From Anoplopoma fimbria (taxonomy: Eukaryota; Chordata; Actinopteri; Perciformes; Anoplopomatidae): 64,000 bases of DNA. The notes beneath the pieces are model-generated. The model searched no databases and had not been told where the DNA came from. It saw nothing but the letters and a program-made list of their open reading frames with translations. Shown here piece by piece: positions 63,301 to 64,000 of this stretch. Position 1 is the stretch's first letter. Each line of letters opens with the position of its first letter. The stretch covers positions 18,077,884 through 18,141,883 of the forward strand of contig NC_072458.1 in assembly GCF_027596085.1 (NCBI RefSeq). Reading direction: 5' to 3'. The position numbers and the translations under genes are program-made.

Positions 63301-63476
63301 CTGCAGGAGCCGGCTACATCGTAGGCTCTGCGGGTAAGAAGTGCTACAATATCCTTGTCCAGTTTCTCCATCTGGAACTTGGAGAGGTCTGGCTGGAACG
63401 TCACGCAGGTAAAATCGTCCCCATCAAAGAACTTGATCTTAGGCTCAGAAGTCTTGCTCATGTTGTTCTGCCACAT
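48997..63476 (-). CDS. top2b: top2b gene, coding span (N-terminal exons outside the window), DNA topoisomerase II beta
   Basis: A nuclear type IIA topoisomerase. A dimer cuts both DNA strands through a Tyr-DNA link and passes another duplex through, using ATP. Thirty exons join in frame (4218 bp including stop, 1405 residues) with consistent phases. In order they show the transducer (QTK motif), TOPRIM (EGDSA and DQDQDG), winged helix (FKPGQRK and the active-site Tyr in ASPRY), tower, coiled coil and a Lys/Asp/Glu-rich C-terminal domain. Beta rather than alpha is indicated by GSCRGVKV...NGKKLP, by [16 protein letters not shown] and by [10 protein letters not shown]. It is convergent with rarb as in human. 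The first exons (ATP-binding GHKL fold) lie beyond 64000. Confidence 0.96.
49156..50246 (-). other. top2b: top2b last intron, AT-rich
   Basis: A 1.1-kb AT-rich intron. A gggctgggcagtaaatc sequence near 49487 resembles transposon-type sequence. No exon is supported. Confidence 0.7.
50247..50338 (-). CDS. top2b: top2b exon 29: C-terminal domain
   Basis: Two bases plus 30 codons, [18 protein letters not shown] to KPVGR. Confidence 0.93.
50428..50562 (-). CDS. top2b: top2b exon 28: C-terminal domain
   Basis: Two bases plus 44 codons plus one base, [19 protein letters not shown] to APALK. Confidence 0.93.
50747..50842 (-). CDS. top2b: top2b exon 27: C-terminal domain
   Basis: Two bases plus 31 codons plus one base, [19 protein letters not shown] to SPAKK. 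Confidence 0.93.
50843..51653 (-). other. top2b: top2b intron with an (AAT)n run
   Basis: AT-rich; contains an (AAT)n run at 51565-51609. Nothing else recognised. Confidence 0.7.
51565..51609. repeat. (AAT)n microsatellite
   Basis: A run of AAT units in a top2b intron. Confidence 0.95.
51654..51739 (-). CDS. top2b: top2b exon 26: C-terminal domain
   Basis: One base plus 28 codons plus one base, [19 protein letters not shown] to EKSNDS. Confidence 0.93.
52009..52222 (-). CDS. top2b: top2b exon 25: acidic segment
   Basis: Two bases, 70 codons and two bases: [17 protein letters not shown], then Asp/Glu/Asn-rich sequence ending APKQKT. Confidence 0.94.
52223..52867 (-). other. top2b: top2b intron, no feature seen
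   Basis: A 645-bp AT-rich intron with no recognised element. Confidence 0.6.
52868..53026 (-). CDS. top2b: top2b exon 24: C-terminal domain, basic segment
   Basis: Two bases plus 52 codons, [18 protein letters not shown] then [16 protein letters not shown], a beta-type basic segment. Confidence 0.95.
53027..53501 (-). other. top2b: top2b intron with poly(A) tract
   Basis: A 475-bp intron with a poly(A) run at 53430-53451. Nothing else seen. Confidence 0.6.
53502..53628 (-). CDS. top2b: top2b exon 23: C-terminal domain
   Basis: 42 codons plus one base, [16 protein letters not shown] to KKEKKEP. Donor gtcagt. Confidence 0.94.
53715..53909 (-). CDS. top2b: top2b exon 22: start of the C-terminal domain
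   Basis: 65 codons, [17 protein letters not shown] to MSRKKK, with [15 protein letters not shown]. Lys-rich; nuclear-localisation-like. Confidence 0.94.
54000..54083 (-). CDS. top2b: top2b exon 21: end of the catalytic core
   Basis: 28 codons, [16 protein letters not shown] to FIEELD. Confidence 0.95.
54300..54458 (-). CDS. top2b: top2b exon 20: coiled coil, tandem acceptor
   Basis: 53 codons, [13 protein letters not shown] to KQRDHK, with [13 protein letters not shown]. The acceptor is a CAGCAG pair (NAGNAG), so the first Gln may be skipped, starting the exon at 54455. Confidence 0.95.
54604..54695 (-). CDS. top2b: top2b exon 19: coiled coil
   Basis: Two bases plus 30 codons, [17 protein letters not shown] to WSKSQEK. 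Confidence 0.95.
55002..55197 (-). CDS. top2b: top2b exon 18: coiled coil / C-gate
   Basis: 65 codons plus one base, [19 protein letters not shown] to EKIEGKVSI. Confidence 0.95.
55312..55512 (-). CDS. top2b: top2b exon 17: tower
   Basis: 67 codons, [20 protein letters not shown] to LTCNSM. The first codon reads Ala; human has Val here. Confidence 0.95.
55688..55822 (-). CDS. top2b: top2b exon 16: tower
   Basis: 45 codons, [16 protein letters not shown] to ELPVRTWTQ. Confidence 0.95.
55823..56796 (-). other. top2b: top2b intron, repeat-like fragment
   Basis: A 974-bp intron. The stretch near 55908-55940 (gcatccacactacaagcga) reads like a fish repeat, but I cannot name it. No exon is supported. 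Confidence 0.5.
56797..57028 (-). CDS. top2b: top2b exon 15: winged helix to tower
   Basis: One base plus 77 codons with [20 protein letters not shown]; the Ile of GAEGIG is the DNA-intercalating residue. Ends DPLPM. Confidence 0.95.
57222..57370 (-). CDS. top2b: top2b exon 14: active-site tyrosine
   Basis: 49 codons plus two bases, with [18 protein letters not shown]. The Tyr codon, 57239-57241, forms the covalent DNA link (Tyr805 in human TOP2A). Confidence 0.96.
57595..58190. mobile_element. MITE-like element in a top2b intron
   Basis: The ends are imperfect inverted repeats of about 34 bases. The left reads ccctatatgcatgggactag; the right, reverse-complemented, reads ccctatttgcaggagactag, and both go on tatta. 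About 600 bp, AT-rich interior, no ORF. It fills most of the intron between the Tyr exon and the exon before it. Confidence 0.6.
58412..58533 (-). CDS. top2b: top2b exon 13: winged helix
   Basis: Two bases plus 40 codons, [17 protein letters not shown] to MSAYHHGE. Confidence 0.95.
58886..59000 (-). CDS. top2b: top2b exon 12: start of the winged-helix region
   Basis: 38 codons plus one base, [20 protein letters not shown] to SIPSLVD. The donor is again gtttgt. Confidence 0.95.
59221..59313 (-). CDS. top2b: top2b exon 11: TOPRIM to winged-helix linker
   Basis: 31 codons, [20 protein letters not shown] to MHGLPE. The donor is gtttgt. Confidence 0.95.
59314..59810 (-). other. top2b: top2b intron, no feature seen
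   Basis: A 497-bp AT-rich intron with no recognised element. Confidence 0.6.
59811..59920 (-). CDS. top2b: top2b exon 10: [15 protein letters not shown] segment
   Basis: Two bases plus 36 codons, [19 protein letters not shown] to DDAAITL. Donor gtgagt. Confidence 0.95.
60033..60138 (-). CDS. top2b: top2b exon 9: TOPRIM, C-terminal part
   Basis: 35 codons plus one base, [19 protein letters not shown] to KYYK. The donor is gtttgc, weak for a teleost. Confidence 0.94.
60291..60353. repeat. (TG)n microsatellite
   Basis: A TG run in the top2b intron just after the exon at 60365-60475; it starts 9 bases past the donor. Confidence 0.95.
60365..60475 (-). CDS. top2b: top2b exon 8: TOPRIM DxD
   Basis: 37 codons starting [14 protein letters not shown], completing DQDQDG across the intron. 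A (TG)n tract sits close to its donor, at 60291-60353. Confidence 0.95.
60568..60693 (-). CDS. top2b: top2b exon 7: TOPRIM
   Basis: 42 codons, [19 protein letters not shown] to MIMTDQ. It carries the first Asp of the metal-binding DxDxD; the rest is in the next exon. Confidence 0.95.
60694..61448 (-). other. top2b: top2b intron, no feature seen
   Basis: A 755-bp intron between the TOPRIM exons with no coding or repeat signal I can name. Confidence 0.6.
61449..61606 (-). CDS. top2b: top2b exon 6: TOPRIM, EGDSA
   Basis: Two bases plus 52 codons with [19 protein letters not shown]. The Glu of EGDSA (codon 61566-61568) is a TOPRIM metal-binding residue. Confidence 0.95.
61861..61999 (-). CDS. 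top2b: top2b exon 5: transducer to TOPRIM linker
   Basis: 46 codons plus one base, [19 protein letters not shown] to PKLDDANDA. The acceptor ends cccacag; the donor is gtgtgt. Confidence 0.95.
62120..62257 (-). CDS. top2b: top2b exon 4: transducer with QTK motif
   Basis: 46 codons with [13 protein letters not shown]. The QTK Lys (codon near 62189-62191) contacts the ATP gamma phosphate in type II topoisomerases. Confidence 0.95.
62346..62447 (-). CDS. top2b: top2b exon 3: transducer
   Basis: 34 codons, [16 protein letters not shown] to VTVKPFQ. Phase 0 at both ends; donor gtagta. Confidence 0.95.
62538..62711 (-). CDS. top2b: top2b exon 2: transducer
   Basis: 58 codons, [18 protein letters not shown] to NCIATTK, with [13 protein letters not shown]. 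Phase 0 at both ends. Confidence 0.95.
62712..63263 (-). other. top2b: top2b intron, no feature seen
   Basis: A 552-bp AT-rich intron with no recognised element. Confidence 0.6.
63264..63476 (-). CDS. top2b: top2b exon 1 of 30 in window: end of ATPase lobe / transducer start
   Basis: 71 codons, [19 protein letters not shown] to NGKKLP. It includes FQPDLSKF and [15 protein letters not shown]; the latter has the beta-type GSCRG. Acceptor ctctcag, donor gtaagt. Confidence 0.95.
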
Positions 63477-64000
63477 CTGAGAGCAATAAAAAAAATATTT
63501 ACACAAACACACATTCTAGCCATATCCACTTCTACATTATTCTATTTTATTACATCATAATTTAATAAACAGTATTTCATACGAGGGAAATGCATGGTCC
63601 TCTTAAACTCAGACCACCTTTACTGTATGAAGTGCAGTTAGTTCTTCCTCCAAACAACCGTGATATTAAACACCAGGTGACTTAACAATAATACCCTTAC
63701 AACCATCAAGGGTGCAACCCCAAATAAGTGATAATGTACACACCCTTACCTCAGATATGACCACATGTCAAAACCCTATAAAAAAGCAATTACTTTATTC
63801 AAAGATCATGTGGCACTGGCGAAGATTATTCATTCAAATTTGCTTACAATCAGAATAAATAAGTAATTAATGCCTGTAAACACACAAAAATAATTGAAGT
63901 CTCATTAGAAAGATGTGTGGTAAAATTCAGTGTACAGGTCAGGCGTATGATTTAATATTAAACCATTTGGATTTTTTTTTTTTTATATACAGGCCCAACT
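63477..64000 (-). other. top2b: top2b intron reaching the window end
   Basis: The intron upstream of the first top2b exon in this window. No ATPase-domain exon is visible before the end. Confidence 0.65.

Noticed and set aside
63735..63775. Possible 26-base top2b exon on the minus strand between AG and GT
   Set aside because: The length is not a multiple of three, the sequence does not match the protein, and the joined frame is not needed.

Overview
This is a piece of a vertebrate nuclear genome, almost certainly a ray-finned (teleost, probably percomorph) fish. Exons are short and bounded by GT/AG, introns are small, there are many long (CA)n/(TG)n tracts, and several fish-type DNA transposon and SINE/LINE relics are present. 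Two genes converge tail to tail: a retinoic acid receptor beta gene (rarb, + strand, 6477-42352 plus a 3' UTR) and DNA topoisomerase II beta (top2b, - strand, 63476-48997). RARB and TOP2B are convergent neighbours in human too, so this is old vertebrate synteny. Zebrafish is generally reported to lack rarb, which argues against a close zebrafish relative.

Layout. 1-6476 is upstream rarb intron or flank. Six rarb coding exons follow: second zinc finger (6477-6618), hinge (18982-19142), and four ligand-binding-domain exons (28055-28231, 33664-33867, 40040-40198, 42009-42352). The last carries helices 11-12 and a long poly-serine F domain. The A/B domain and first zinc finger lie upstream of the window. 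Lengths are 142, 161, 177, 204, 159 and 344 bp. The family expects 205 bp for the fourth exon; one base is missing in a C run, which shifts the frame. From about 42.4 to 48.2 kb lies the probable rarb 3' UTR. At 48171-48187 an AATAAA motif occurs on both strands. From 48997 to 63476, thirty top2b exons can be joined in frame with no stop (4218 bp, 1405 residues). They run from just after the ATP-binding part of the ATPase region through transducer, TOPRIM, winged-helix (active-site Tyr), tower and coiled coil to the acidic C-terminal tail. The N-terminal exons lie beyond 64000.

The rarb introns hold microsatellites, a 630-bp inverted-repeat element, a 57-60 bp degenerate minisatellite, transposon relics and several GC-richer, non-repetitive blocks that look like candidate conserved regulatory DNA. 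There are no bacterial features, CRISPR arrays or rRNA genes, and I could not support a nested protein gene. The standout observations are the single-base frameshift in the rarb ligand-binding domain, the long CAG-encoded Ser tract in its F domain, two (TG)n-type splice acceptors, and the bidirectional poly(A) motif between the genes.
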